A stretch of DNA of 64,000 nt from Fictibacillus barbaricus (GCF_014635025.1 NZ_BMCE01000002.1:186001-250000); one strand, 5' to 3'; numbered from the stretch's first letter, positions 54,846 through 63,662 are shown. A program made the numbers and translations. Notes: generated by a model not told the origin, from the letters alone.

Positions 54846-55717
54846 TGTATTTCAAGATCCTGTAGTGCATTTCGGACCATTTCTTTATCTAGAATATAAC
54901 GGCATTCATCTAAATCTCTATCGATCACATCAGGTACATCTGTGAAAATCGTACAAAGATCCTTACTTAATACCGCCATATCCCTGCCGGCTTCTAGTTT
55001 TTTTAGATAACGCTTAAACCGAGGGTCTAAGTTTTCAAAATTCTCATAGATGGCTTCTACAGCTCCATACTGTTGAATCAGAGGCAACGCAGCCTTATCG
55101 CCTACACCTGCTACTCCGGGAATATTATCACTCTTATCACCTAAAAGTGCCTTAACATCAATCCATTGATTAGGAGTTATACCATACTCCTCTTGAAAAT
55201 GGCTGATGGTATATTTCAGTTCATCACGTTTAACTGTAATTAACTGCGAAGTTTTTTCACATAGAAGCTGAAGCAAATCTCGATCATTGCTATAGATGAT
55301 ACATTCTCCATCACGTTCACTACGCCAGCGGTTGACCAGTGTACCGATGATATCATCCGCTTCATACCTTGGAATTGTAAGCTGTGTAATTCCAATCGTA
55401 TCAAACAGTTCAACAAGCGTTTCATATTGCTGAATAAGAGGTTCAGGCAATTCATTTCTTGTTCCTTTATATTCTGCAAACTTCTCTCTTCTTAGTGTCT
55501 CGTCACGTTTCACATCCCAAGCAACCGCAATATGGGAGGGGTCATGTTCTCTAACAAGCATTAAAAGCTTTTGGATCGTAACACGGATCGCATTAGTAAA
55601 CTGACCTTTTGAATTACGAGGCAGATCATGCATTTCTTTTCCATAAGCTGTAGCAAAATAACATCGGCTTAACAGATTAAACCCATCAATTAATAGCAGT
55701 GTTTCTTTCTTCTCCAT
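54830..55717 (-). CDS. ypcP: 5'-3' exonuclease (YpcP-like)
   Basis: A 295-residue flap-endonuclease-family protein equivalent to the N-terminal domain of DNA polymerase I. Metal-binding acids lie in LLIDGFNLLSR, AVAWDVKRDETLRREKFAEYKGTR, YEADDIIGTL and YSNDRDLLQL; the helix-hairpin-helix is LLGDKSDNIPGVAGVGDKAALPLI. B. subtilis YpcP backs up PolA in RNA-primer removal. Two RNase H-like genes lie 1-3 kb away, a possible functional group. The ATG at 55717 is preferred over TTG at 55738. Confidence 0.9.
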   Translation of the reverse strand: MEKKETLLLIDGFNLLSRCYFATAYGKEMHDLPRNSKGQFTNAIRVTIQKLLMLVREHDPSHIAVAWDVKRDETLRREKFAEYKGTRNELPEPLIQQYETLVELFDTIGITQLTIPRYEADDIIGTLVNRWRSERDGECIIYSNDRDLLQLLCEKTSQLITVKRDELKYTISHFQEEYGITPNQWIDVKALLGDKSDNIPGVAGVGDKAALPLIQQYGAVEAIYENFENLDPRFKRYLKKLEAGRDMAVLSKDLCTIFTDVPDVIDRDLDECRYILDKEMVRNALQDLEIQIRVG

Positions 55718-55751
55718 TTTCTCTATTTCCCCCGGCAAGTCATGTGTTATG

Positions 55752-55786
55752 AAAAAAGCGCATTTTACAATGAAGTAAAATACGCT
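55752..55786 (-). terminator. Terminator between the 89-residue protein gene and ypcP
   Basis: AAGCG-t-ATTTTAC … GTAAAAT-g-CGCTT followed by TTTTTTC on the minus strand; one mismatch in the stem. Confidence 0.7.
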
Positions 55787-56034
55787 TGTTGTAAGTTAAG
55801 TAAAATCCGCTCTGCCGTGACTTTATATGCCTTTGGAACCTGATCTCTCAGGTGGGTATCCGCAGCTGCCGTTACAGCCTTCCAAGACGAATGCAAGGCA
55901 TGACTGTCTGACAGATCATATAGGATTCCCGTCATTAGCACATAGGTTAAAGACATTGAAAAGCCACTAACATCGCAGATTTTTATTATACTACCTGTTG
56001 CTTCAGAAGTAAAATCATTTTGTTTTTTTTCCAT
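55765..56034 (-). CDS. Hypothetical protein, 89 residues, overlapping the upstream small gene
   Basis: Not recognised. It starts MEKKQNDFTSEATGSIIKIC; a helical middle has SMSLTYVLMTGILYDLSDSH, then HSSWKAVTAAADTHLRDQVP and KAYKVTAERILLNLQQAY. No clear ribosome site of its own. The ATG at 56034 lies inside the 3' end of the 46-residue gene in another frame (20-nt overlap), so translation is probably coupled. A terminator overlaps its last codons. Confidence 0.55.
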   Translation of the reverse strand: MEKKQNDFTSEATGSIIKICDVSGFSMSLTYVLMTGILYDLSDSHALHSSWKAVTAAADTHLRDQVPKAYKVTAERILLNLQQAYFTSL

Positions 56035-56155
56035 GGTGCATCTTTTCAACTTCTAATTCTGCATAAGATGCAAATTCTTCTTGATGATTATTTTCTTGGC
56101 GTTTCGCATTGTTGTTGCGTTGTGCATTGGCGTTCCCTTTTTTTGTTCTGCCCAT
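56015..56155 (-). CDS. Small basic Asn/Gln-rich protein, 46 residues
   Basis: A short gene with a very strong ribosome site (AAAAGGAGGG, 6 nt before the ATG). The product starts MGRTKKGNANAQRNNNAKRQ and continues ENNHQEEFASYAELEVEKM, ending HHGKKTK. The hydrophilic, Asn/Gln/Lys-rich make-up is like minor small acid-soluble spore proteins, but I cannot match it to a named Ssp family. It overlaps and probably drives translation of the 89-residue gene. Confidence 0.6.
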   Translation of the reverse strand: MGRTKKGNANAQRNNNAKRQENNHQEEFASYAELEVEKMHHGKKTK

Positions 56156-56257
56156 ATCAATCCCTCCTTTTTCTTACTATGGCTAATTCATTTACAAATA
56201 AAACTTACATAATGTTTCCTCAGTTGGTTAAATTAAAATTAAAAAGGAGGTCTAATT

Positions 56258-56509
56258 ATGGCAAATCCTTACTTATGTCCAAATTGCAAGACAAACCGTA
56301 CACGTTTTAATGTAATTGAACAAAATCCGGTTTCCGTTAAACTAGATCCTGCAACGGGTGATGTTGTACAGCAATACGAAGAAGGTGAACTCGATATGTT
56401 TCATCTTCCATATCGAGGCTCTGAACGGTTAATTCAGTGTGGAGCATGCGGAATTGTTGGAGAAGAAGAAATGTACATTAAACGTGCTCAAAGTAATCCA
56501 AGACCATAA
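56258..56509 (+). CDS. Zinc-ribbon protein, 83 residues
   Basis: Two Cys pairs (YLCPNCKTN at residues ~6-14 and IQCGACGIV at ~61-67) frame a beta-rich segment, forming a likely treble-clef or zinc-ribbon fold. Function unknown; not recognised as a named family. AAAAAGGAGG precedes the ATG. It is divergent from the 46-residue gene and shares a terminator with the gene at 56545. Confidence 0.7.
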   Translation: MANPYLCPNCKTNRTRFNVIEQNPVSVKLDPATGDVVQQYEEGELDMFHLPYRGSERLIQCGACGIVGEEEMYIKRAQSNPRP

Positions 56510-56510
56510 G

Positions 56511-56547
56511 AAAAAGACTGCTGGTAGGATTCCGGCAGTCTTTTTCA
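56511..56547. terminator. Bidirectional terminator after the zinc-ribbon gene
   Basis: AAAAAGACTGC … GCAGTCTTTTT, 11-bp stem. Confidence 0.85.
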
Positions 56548-58002
56548 TTTTATCCTTTTTGGAAGTTCATATTGGATGGTAACCGGGTCAGGGAGAGGTT
56601 TTGAATAAGTTAAATCAGTTAGGCTTACTGTCAGATTTTCTTCTGGAATAATTACAGGATTCATCTCACCTCTCTCCAAATCTTCTTGATTATAGAAGGC
56701 AATATAATATGTGGATTCATCAGATGAATCTTCGCTAAAGATCTCAAAATTTGTAAGTTCTTCTTTCTTTGCATTTGTGACGGATATAATATTTTTCTTG
56801 TGACTGCGTGCATGTTCTTCCGGAACGTTTTCCGTATATCTTTCCGGTGTAAGATGATGGCCACTGAGTAATTCATCATTCATCCGTTTAATTGTAAATG
56901 AAAACTTAGGGCTCCCATCAAACATCCTAACGCCGTTATAAACGATGGACATATCTGATTCATCATACACTTTTTGATTCACTTCAACTGGCTCGGAAGT
57001 GTTGGCATTAAACTTCTGGACATGTTCTGCCGGTATCGTCCATGTATGGAAATTTTCGCTTGTATGGATAGAAGCGTTAATTGAGATCTTTCTTTTTGTA
57101 CTCTGGTTATGGCTTCTATGTGGATTATCGTAAAAGTGCAAATAAAACCCATCTTTTTCCGTTCCAATGAGATCCCACATTTGGCTATACGATTCATCGT
57201 TATAAGTACCAGAAAAACCAACTAAACGGTCATCTATGTCAGGGATCTCAATTCTAAGTCTTTGATCATATAATAAAAATTCATAAGCTGTTAGCTTAGC
57301 TTTTTCCCTATTGTCATAAGTAAACGATTTATTTATGTTTTCAGAATGTATCACTTTTGTATGCGGATTGTCAGATGATACTTTTAATTGAATATCATCC
57401 ATGGATTTAAGTCCCGACCGGTCTGCAAGATCTACTTGCAATAGATCGATCTTGTTCACATTCATTAACTTCTCCCAATTAAAATTCTCCATCTCCAATT
57501 GATCCGGCATAGGAAAAATCATTAAGGAACGATACAGTCGGTGTTTATATACAAATCCTTCATGGCTTAAACTATAATTTCCACTATTTTCATGAACAGG
57601 AGCAATGAATTCTTCACCGTCCTTCATATGCAGCTTCATTTTTTTTACGGTTAACCGGGGAATATCTGTTTCATCTTTATCACGCTCTTTCAAATCAACG
57701 CTGTATAAAAAATATAACTGCCCTTGTGAATGCCACACTTTTTCAATTTGCAGTGTTCGGTATTTCTCATTTAAACGGATAACTTTATTACTATCTTTTA
57801 TAAAACCAAATTGATCGATTCTTTCAAGCTCATCAAATTTTGTATACTCCAAATCCATGCCATCTTGAAGGGAATCTACCACTGTAAAATTTTTTTCGTT
57901 AACTACCCACACTGGTTCCGCGTTTTTTTCAAACTGTGTGTAGAGAACAAACCCAATAAGTAGAACTGCTCCAATAATGATTTTCTGCCACTTTTTGTTC
58001 AA
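56545..58002 (-). CDS. Membrane-anchored extracytoplasmic protein of unknown function, 485 residues
   Basis: Not recognised. One N-terminal helix (KIIIGAVLLIGFVLYTQF, residues ~7-24) without lipobox or clear cleavage site is followed by ~460 hydrophilic residues rich in beta-strand patterns. Segments such as SFTYDNREKAKLTAYEFLLYDQRLRIEIPDI and FSFTIKRMNDELLSGHHL recall the extracytoplasmic part of DUF4179/anti-sigma-type proteins, but no cytosolic anti-sigma domain or sigma gene is present. The start is TTG at 58002 behind GAGGGG. It is monocistronic; a Spo0A-type box lies ~185 bp upstream. Confidence 0.7.
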   Translation of the reverse strand: MNKKWQKIIIGAVLLIGFVLYTQFEKNAEPVWVVNEKNFTVVDSLQDGMDLEYTKFDELERIDQFGFIKDSNKVIRLNEKYRTLQIEKVWHSQGQLYFLYSVDLKERDKDETDIPRLTVKKMKLHMKDGEEFIAPVHENSGNYSLSHEGFVYKHRLYRSLMIFPMPDQLEMENFNWEKLMNVNKIDLLQVDLADRSGLKSMDDIQLKVSSDNPHTKVIHSENINKSFTYDNREKAKLTAYEFLLYDQRLRIEIPDIDDRLVGFSGTYNDESYSQMWDLIGTEKDGFYLHFYDNPHRSHNQSTKRKISINASIHTSENFHTWTIPAEHVQKFNANTSEPVEVNQKVYDESDMSIVYNGVRMFDGSPKFSFTIKRMNDELLSGHHLTPERYTENVPEEHARSHKKNIISVTNAKKEELTNFEIFSEDSSDESTYYIAFYNQEDLERGEMNPVIIPEENLTVSLTDLTYSKPLPDPVTIQYELPKRIK

Positions 58003-58185
58003 TCTGTTTTCCCCTCTGCTTCTTTCTCTTATTCAACTTTTCTTTAACTCTGCACCTTAATATTAACATAATATTTTGAATTGTTATGAAAAAAGCACCA
58101 ATAATTGGTTATTTAAAGATTCTTTGAGTCAAAATTTTAGATAGGATTGTCATATAGGTTAGTAATATTGACGAATATCATCATG

Positions 58186-58200
58186 TTTTTGTCGAAAATC
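58186..58200 (+). promoter_or_regulatory. Spo0A-type box in the 58003-58248 intergenic region
   Basis: TTTTTGTCGAAAATC matches the 0A-box consensus (TTTTGTCGAAAAA type) around the TTGTCGAA core. The surrounding AT-rich 245-bp interval shows no convincing -10/-35 pair and no ORF with a ribosome site. It is the upstream region of the 485-residue protein gene. Confidence 0.45.
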
Positions 58201-58248
58201 AAAACTAAGCTATTTTCATCTAGCATTAATGAATTTAACGGCATCCAT

Positions 58249-58280
58249 AGAAAAACCCCGACATAATGACGGGGTTTGTG
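58249..58280 (-). terminator. Terminator after the gabT-like gene
   Basis: AAACCCCG … CGGGGTTT followed by TT on the minus strand, directly after the stop. Confidence 0.85.
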
Positions 58281-58284
58281 CAAT

Positions 58285-59592
58285 TCAAGTGGATATCGTT
58301 TCGCTGATCTTATTCAATTGGAGCTCCATGATCTGGAGTCCTTTTTGTAGCTGTTCGTTCGTAATGACCAGAGGAGATAAAATTCGAATGACATTGCTGT
58401 AAAGGCCAGCACCCATAATGGCTACTCCATTTTGGTTGCAAAGTCCAATGATTTTCTTTGAACGGTCGGCATCCGGAGTTTTGGACGTTTTATCTTTAAC
58501 AATTTCAAGAGCACACATCGCCCCAATTCCACGAACATCACCAATAAAGTCATATTGAGTTTTCCATTTGTAAAACGTTTTTAGTATGAAGTCGCCAATT
58601 TCATTAGCTCTAGCTAATAGTTGTTCTTCTTTTATCATAGAGATAACCTCTAGGGCTGCGACACAACCCAGGGGGCTACCACCATACGTACCGCCTATCT
58701 CTCCGGGTGCAGGTGCGTCCATGATTTCCGCCCTTCCCGTAACTGCTGAGATTGGAAGACCTGCTGCAATTGATTTTGACATCGTCATCAGGTCAGGTAT
58801 AACATCAAAATGTTCCATTGCGAACATCTTTCCGGTTCGGCCAAATCCAGTTTGAATCTCATCCGCTATTAGAAGAATATTGTACTTATCACATATTTGT
58901 CTAAGCCCTTTTACAAAAGTTTTGGAAGGAATAACAAACCCGCCCTCCCCTTGAACGGGTTCGAAAATAATGGCTGCAATTTCTTCTGGTGGAACCTCAC
59001 CCAAGAAGAATTCTTCAAATTTATTCAAGATAGCCGCATCTGTTTCTTCTATATTCCGGTCGTCCCTATAATAGTAAGGATATGGCATCTTATAGGTTTC
59101 TGGAGCGAAAGGACCGAATTCAAATTTATATGGTTTTACTTTACTTGTTAGTGACATGGCTAGAAGCGTTCTTCCATGAAATCCACGTTCAAACGAGATG
59201 ATTGCTTTTCTACCTGTGAATTTCCGTGCGATTTTTACAGCGTTTTCGACAGCTTCAGCACCACTGTTTAAAAAGAACGTTTTTTTATGATGGTCCCCCG
59301 GTGTGATTTCATTTAATTTCTCGGCAAGCTGTATATATGGTTCATACATCATCACATGAAAACAAGGATGAATGTACTTTTCTATCTGATTCTTTAGAGC
59401 ATCTACGACTCGTTGGGGACAATGCCCAACGTTTAATGTACCGATCCCTCCGGCAAAATCAATATAGTCGTTTCCATCAACATCTGTCATGATGCTTCCT
59501 TTTGCATGGTCTACAAAGTTAAGTACCGTATTGAAGGGTCCTCTTGGTACATTTAATTCTTTGCGTTTTAGAAATTCTTCTGATTTTTTCAT
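58285..59592 (-). CDS. Class III PLP aminotransferase, 4-aminobutyrate type
   Basis: A 435-residue aminotransferase resembling GabT: YIDFAGGIGTLNVGHCPQ, FLNSGAEAVENAVKIARKFTG, IFEPVQGEGGF, LIADEIQTGFGRTGKMFAMEHF and the PLP Lys in MSKSIAAGLPISA. It probably transaminates an omega-amino acid such as 4-aminobutyrate or a lysine-derived intermediate. The ATG overlaps the yodQ stop (ATGA) and GGAGG precedes it. It is last in the operon, a place taken by other genes in B. subtilis. Confidence 0.85.
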   Translation of the reverse strand: MKKSEEFLKRKELNVPRGPFNTVLNFVDHAKGSIMTDVDGNDYIDFAGGIGTLNVGHCPQRVVDALKNQIEKYIHPCFHVMMYEPYIQLAEKLNEITPGDHHKKTFFLNSGAEAVENAVKIARKFTGRKAIISFERGFHGRTLLAMSLTSKVKPYKFEFGPFAPETYKMPYPYYYRDDRNIEETDAAILNKFEEFFLGEVPPEEIAAIIFEPVQGEGGFVIPSKTFVKGLRQICDKYNILLIADEIQTGFGRTGKMFAMEHFDVIPDLMTMSKSIAAGLPISAVTGRAEIMDAPAPGEIGGTYGGSPLGCVAALEVISMIKEEQLLARANEIGDFILKTFYKWKTQYDFIGDVRGIGAMCALEIVKDKTSKTPDADRSKKIIGLCNQNGVAIMGAGLYSNVIRILSPLVITNEQLQKGLQIMELQLNKISETIST

Positions 59593-60851
59593 TCATTTTC
59601 GCCTCCACACCAATCGTAGATTGTTAGAGCGATAATTTCCGCCGCTTCCATAATCTTTGAAATCTCAATATATTCATTTGGGTAATGAGCGACTGCTGTA
59701 ACTCCTGGTCCAAAAACAATGGACGGTGTATTACCAACCTGTGATAACAGGCCTCCATCCGTTCCCCATGGAGATGCTTCAATAATTGGTTCTTCTCCTA
59801 AAACTTGTTTATAGTTCTTCGAAAGTGTGTTCATCAGAAGATGATCGGTTTCAATGGAACCAGGCAGCCATTGAGCGCCAAACCATTCTACAGCAACGGG
59901 ATGTTTACTAAACCAAGGTTCTTGCATGTTTGAAAGATAATCTTCTAATTCTTTTTTTACTTCTTCAAGTGTTTCATGTGGTGCAACACCTATCCTGCCT
60001 TCTAACACAACTGAATCGGGCACTGAAGAAGGCCAATTTCCGCCGGATATCTTTCCAACATTTATTGGAACCGGTATTGGAATATCTTTGTAAAGCGGGT
60101 CAGTAATCCTTTTGTTACGTATCATTTCCAGATCTTTAATAGCTTGTAAAACAACACCTGCTTTATCGATGGCACTAATCCCTTCATAACGAGTACCACC
60201 ATGAGCTGCTTTTCCTTTTATCGTTAATCGAAACCACATAGAGCCTTGTTGAGCAGGGAAAATTTTCATGTTGGTAGGTTCAGGAATAATGGCAGCATCA
60301 GCCTTATAACCCCTAAGAACAGCTGCAAGAGTTCCTGCTCCCCCACTTTCCTCCTCTATTACACTGTGAAAATACAAGTCACCTTTTAATTTGGTTCCTG
60401 TCTCTTTTAGGGCTTGAATGGCAAGAAGAAGGGACAGGTTACCACCTTTCATATCCGTCGATCCTCTGCCGAATAGTTTGCCATCTATGACTTTTCCACT
60501 ATAGGGATGGTGTTCCCATTGATTCAGATCACCTTCTGGCACAACATCTATATGACCGTTTAGCACGAGCGAACGGCCGTCTCCTGAGCCGCGCCATATC
60601 CCTACAACGTTTGGGCTATAGCTGAAATCGGTACGGCTCGCACAGAAGTTAGGGTGGTTCGCAAGTTCTTCCCCGTCTGGGTACCACATATCTACTTCCA
60701 AACCGATCTCTTCTAATTTTTTAGCAATTAATTTCTGTACTCCTGTTTCGTTTCCTGTAGTACTAGCTTCTTGAACGGTATTTTGCAAAAATTCAACCGC
60801 TTCATCTTGCTTTGCTATTAGCCAGTTTGAGAGTTTTTCCTTAACTTGCAT
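59589..60851 (-). CDS. yodQ: M20-family deacylase (YodQ-like)
   Basis: A 420-residue zinc hydrolase of the ArgE/DapE type. Metal ligands: LNGHIDVVPEGD (His/Asp), GRGSTDMKGG (Asp), VIEEESGG (Glu-Glu) and IPEPT. Equivalent to B. subtilis YodQ, thought to remove the acyl group from an N-acyl-beta-lysine-type intermediate (inference from operon). The ATG at 60851 follows AGGAGG; the frame is open upstream to 60896, overlapping yodR. Confidence 0.85.
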   Translation of the reverse strand: MQVKEKLSNWLIAKQDEAVEFLQNTVQEASTTGNETGVQKLIAKKLEEIGLEVDMWYPDGEELANHPNFCASRTDFSYSPNVVGIWRGSGDGRSLVLNGHIDVVPEGDLNQWEHHPYSGKVIDGKLFGRGSTDMKGGNLSLLLAIQALKETGTKLKGDLYFHSVIEEESGGAGTLAAVLRGYKADAAIIPEPTNMKIFPAQQGSMWFRLTIKGKAAHGGTRYEGISAIDKAGVVLQAIKDLEMIRNKRITDPLYKDIPIPVPINVGKISGGNWPSSVPDSVVLEGRIGVAPHETLEEVKKELEDYLSNMQEPWFSKHPVAVEWFGAQWLPGSIETDHLLMNTLSKNYKQVLGEEPIIEASPWGTDGGLLSQVGNTPSIVFGPGVTAVAHYPNEYIEISKIMEAAEIIALTIYDWCGGENE

Positions 60852-60870
60852 GTGTAATCCTCCTAAGTAA

Positions 60871-61533
60871 TCATTGGAATACAGATACTTGCTCATCTAC
60901 TATTATTGAAGCACCTGTTGTTTGAATTACATCTTCGACTGTATAAGGATCCATAATTTCTCGAAGGTACAGCTTTCCATTGATACATTGGAATACCGCT
61001 TTTTCAGTAATGATCATGTTTGCTCCTTCTTTTACGGTAAGTGGAAGTGAGCAGTTTTTTACGATTTTGGGATTCCCATATTTATCTGTATGATTCATTA
61101 GTATAATGACTTTTTTCGCCTTTTGTGCCAGATCAATTGCTCCTCCCATACCAGGCACTCGCTTACCAGGGACGATCCAATTTGCGATATCTCCTCTTTC
61201 ACTAACCTCTAGAGCTCCTAAAATAGTGACATCAAGTAATCCTTTTCGAATAATCCCAAAAGCGGTTGCACTGTCAAAATAAGATGCTCCTGGTTGAATC
61301 GTAACAGGATATCCACCGGCATTAGATAAGTTTCCGTCTTCCTCTCCAGTAACTGGTGATCCGCCCATACCCAATATCCCATTCTCAGTGTGAAGCATGA
61401 TATGTAGATGACTAGGCATATAATCTGCTACGAGCGTGGGAATACCGATACCAAGGTTTACAGTCATTCCATTCTTTATTTCGAGGGCTGCTCTTCTTGC
61501 GATCTTGTGCCTTGTTTCAATTCCCAGACCCAT
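60871..61533 (-). CDS. yodR: CoA-transferase subunit B (YodR-like)
   Basis: A 220-residue subunit of a family I 3-oxoacid CoA-transferase. The catalytic Glu is in LHTENGILGMG (~50); GMTVNLGIGIPTLVADY and GGAIDLAQKAKKVIILMNH are typical. It pairs with the subunit encoded just upstream, whose 3' end it overlaps by 58 nt, implying tight coupling. GGAG lies 10 nt before the ATG. Confidence 0.9.
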   Translation of the reverse strand: MGLGIETRHKIARRAALEIKNGMTVNLGIGIPTLVADYMPSHLHIMLHTENGILGMGGSPVTGEEDGNLSNAGGYPVTIQPGASYFDSATAFGIIRKGLLDVTILGALEVSERGDIANWIVPGKRVPGMGGAIDLAQKAKKVIILMNHTDKYGNPKIVKNCSLPLTVKEGANMIITEKAVFQCINGKLYLREIMDPYTVEDVIQTTGASIIVDEQVSVFQ

Positions 61534-62207
61534 TTCCAGTCCACTCCTTTACTTTGGATAATGAAATCAACAAAAACTCCTGGTGTTATTACTTCTTCGG
61601 GATCAAGTGAACCTATAGGCACAATTTCCTCTACCTCAGCAATTGTGATATGACCAGCAGTTGCAACTAATGGATTGGTATTGCGAGCACTCTTATCATA
61701 GACAAGGTTTCCGTACAAATCGGCTTTTTTTGCATATACAATGGATACGTCAGCTGTTAAAGCCGTTTCTATCATAAATTCTTTGTTGTTAATAGACACT
61801 TTCTCTTTATTCGCTTCAACAACTGTTCCTAGACCAACATCTACTAAGATTCCACCAAGCCCCATACCGCCTGCTCTTATTTTCTCTGCAAGCGTTCCTT
61901 GCGGGACAAACTCTACTTCTAATGAGCCGTCTTGCATCTGCTTTCCCGCTTCAGGGTTAGATCCGATGTGTGAGGCAATCAGTTTTTTAACACGCTTTTC
62001 TGTAATGAGCTTTCCAGGTCCAATCCAGGGAAAACCTGTATCATTGCTGATCAAAAAAATGTCTTGTAAATCTTTTTCCAGTATGAGATTGACTAGAGTA
62101 GGAGGAGCACCCACACCTCCGAATCCACCAATCATAAGCGACATGCCGTTAAAGAAATACTTTGAGGCATCTTTTAAGGTGATTTGTTTATTTACTTTTT
62201 GTACCAT
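61476..62207 (-). CDS. yodS: CoA-transferase subunit A (YodS-like)
   Basis: A 243-residue alpha subunit. Typical motifs: SLMIGGFGGVGAPPTLVN (the GGFG..G CoA-binding region), IGSNPEAGKQM, EFVPQGTLAEKIRAGGMGLGG and DVSIVYAKKADLYGNLVYDKSARNTN. Works with the YodR-like subunit to activate a keto- or beta-amino acid as CoA thioester. AGAGGTG precedes the ATG, 14 nt after the yodT-like gene. Confidence 0.9.
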   Translation of the reverse strand: MVQKVNKQITLKDASKYFFNGMSLMIGGFGGVGAPPTLVNLILEKDLQDIFLISNDTGFPWIGPGKLITEKRVKKLIASHIGSNPEAGKQMQDGSLEVEFVPQGTLAEKIRAGGMGLGGILVDVGLGTVVEANKEKVSINNKEFMIETALTADVSIVYAKKADLYGNLVYDKSARNTNPLVATAGHITIAEVEEIVPIGSLDPEEVITPGVFVDFIIQSKGVDWKWVWELKQGTRSQEEQPSK

Positions 62208-62221
62208 TTAAAACACCTCTT

Positions 62222-63589
62222 TCAACTTGTAGCTTCTGTTATATACAATCCTTCAGTAATTAATTGAGTGGTTAGTTCACTTATCGATTGATCGAGGATA
62301 TCAACCATGTCCGAAATCTGTTCTTTCGTTACAGTTAACGGAGGAGAAACTAAAATCGAATCTCCTGAAAATCCAGTTACCCCTCCAACAGCAGGATAGA
62401 CGAGTAAACCTTTAGTAAAGCAAATGGAAAGGAGCCGGTCTACCACTTTGCTGCTTAATTCAAAAGGTTCTCTTGTTATAGGGTCCTTTACAAATTCAAT
62501 ACCGCATAAAAGCCCCTTTCCTCTTACGTCTCCAATCAACGGGTACTTCCACTGGAGCCGTTGAAGATGATTTACTAGATATTCACCCATAGCTGCTGCG
62601 TTTTCCTGCAGTTTATACTTCTCCATAAATTCAATAACTGCCAGACAAACAGCTGCTGATTGTGGATTTGCGCTGAACGTATGACCACTCATTACTACTT
62701 TTGTGCCTGCTTCAATTACATCCATGATCCGGTCTGAGACAATTGTCGCTGCCATAGGTGTATATCCAGCACTCATTCCCTTTCCTAGAGCTATGATGTC
62801 TGGGATTACATTCCAGTGTTCCATCGCAAACATCTTTCCTGTACGGCCCATCCCCGTCATCACTTCATCAGCAATCAACAAAATATTATATTTATCACAG
62901 ACAGCTCTAATTTTTTTAAAGTATTCATCAGGCGGCACGATCGCTCCGCCAGAAGCTCCTATTACCGGTTCAGCGATAAATGCTGCAATTTGGTCAGGAC
63001 CTAGTGTTTGAATGATGTTTTCCAAATCGTCTGCACATTTTACTCCGCATCCTGGATACGTCTCATTTAAAGGACATTGATAGCAATACGGTGCAGGTGC
63101 TGCTGGAAAATCTTCAAGAAGCGATGTGAAGCGCTGTCTTCTAAGCGGATGGCCAGACATGGATAGCGCACCTAGCGTAATACCGTGGTAGCTGGTCCAT
63201 CTTGAAATTACTTTTGTTTTTGTTACAATGCCTTGTTCCTGAAAATATTGAATAGCAACCTTTAATGCTGTTTCGGTTGCTTCAGATCCACTATTCACAA
63301 AAAAAACGGAGTTCAGATCTCCAGGTGCATAGTTTGCTAGTTTTTCAGCAAGCTGTTCAGCGGCATCACTCGTAAACTGAGATCTGTAAACAAATGAAAC
63401 ATGCTTTGCCTGGTTCCACATTGCTTCAGCGATCTCATGAACGCCATGTCCAATATTAGCTGTAATGGCTCCTGAAGATCCATCAATGTACTGGTTTCCT
63501 TCTTTATCATATAAGTAGATTCCTTTACCATGACTGATAACAGGATAATTGTTTCCTAGAACCGGTTTGATGAGATGTGATCTTCCCAT
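62222..63589 (-). CDS. yodT: Class III PLP aminotransferase (YodT-like)
   Basis: A 455-residue aminotransferase. Motifs: GKGIYLYDKEGNQYIDGSSGAITANIGHG, FVNSGSEATETALKVAIQYF, GASGGAIVPPDEYF, LLIADEVMTGMGRTGKMFAMEHW and the PLP Lys in ALGKGMSAGYTPMAA. Cysteines in YCYQCPLNETYPGCGVKC form a zinc-like cluster also seen in relatives. Closely matches the place and type of B. subtilis YodT. AAAGGAG precedes the ATG, immediately downstream of a terminator hairpin. Confidence 0.88.
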   Translation of the reverse strand: MGRSHLIKPVLGNNYPVISHGKGIYLYDKEGNQYIDGSSGAITANIGHGVHEIAEAMWNQAKHVSFVYRSQFTSDAAEQLAEKLANYAPGDLNSVFFVNSGSEATETALKVAIQYFQEQGIVTKTKVISRWTSYHGITLGALSMSGHPLRRQRFTSLLEDFPAAPAPYCYQCPLNETYPGCGVKCADDLENIIQTLGPDQIAAFIAEPVIGASGGAIVPPDEYFKKIRAVCDKYNILLIADEVMTGMGRTGKMFAMEHWNVIPDIIALGKGMSAGYTPMAATIVSDRIMDVIEAGTKVVMSGHTFSANPQSAAVCLAVIEFMEKYKLQENAAAMGEYLVNHLQRLQWKYPLIGDVRGKGLLCGIEFVKDPITREPFELSSKVVDRLLSICFTKGLLVYPAVGGVTGFSGDSILVSPPLTVTKEQISDMVDILDQSISELTTQLITEGLYITEATS

Positions 63590-63614
63590 GAAAAAGGCTC
63601 CTTTCTCCTGAGGT

Positions 63615-63650
63615 TAAAAAGGAAACGCCCAAAAATCCGGGCATTTCCTC
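63615..63650 (-). terminator. Terminator hairpin between yokU and yodT
   Basis: GGAAATGCCC … GGGCGTTTCC, 10-bp stem with one G-U, followed by TTTTTAAC on the minus strand, ending just before the yodT ribosome site. Confidence 0.8.
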
Positions 63651-63662
63651 CTCTATATGATG

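Noticed and set aside
61741-62211. 156-codon frame antisense to the CoA-transferase A subunit gene
   Set aside because: It overlaps a well-conserved gene along its full length and has no ribosome site.
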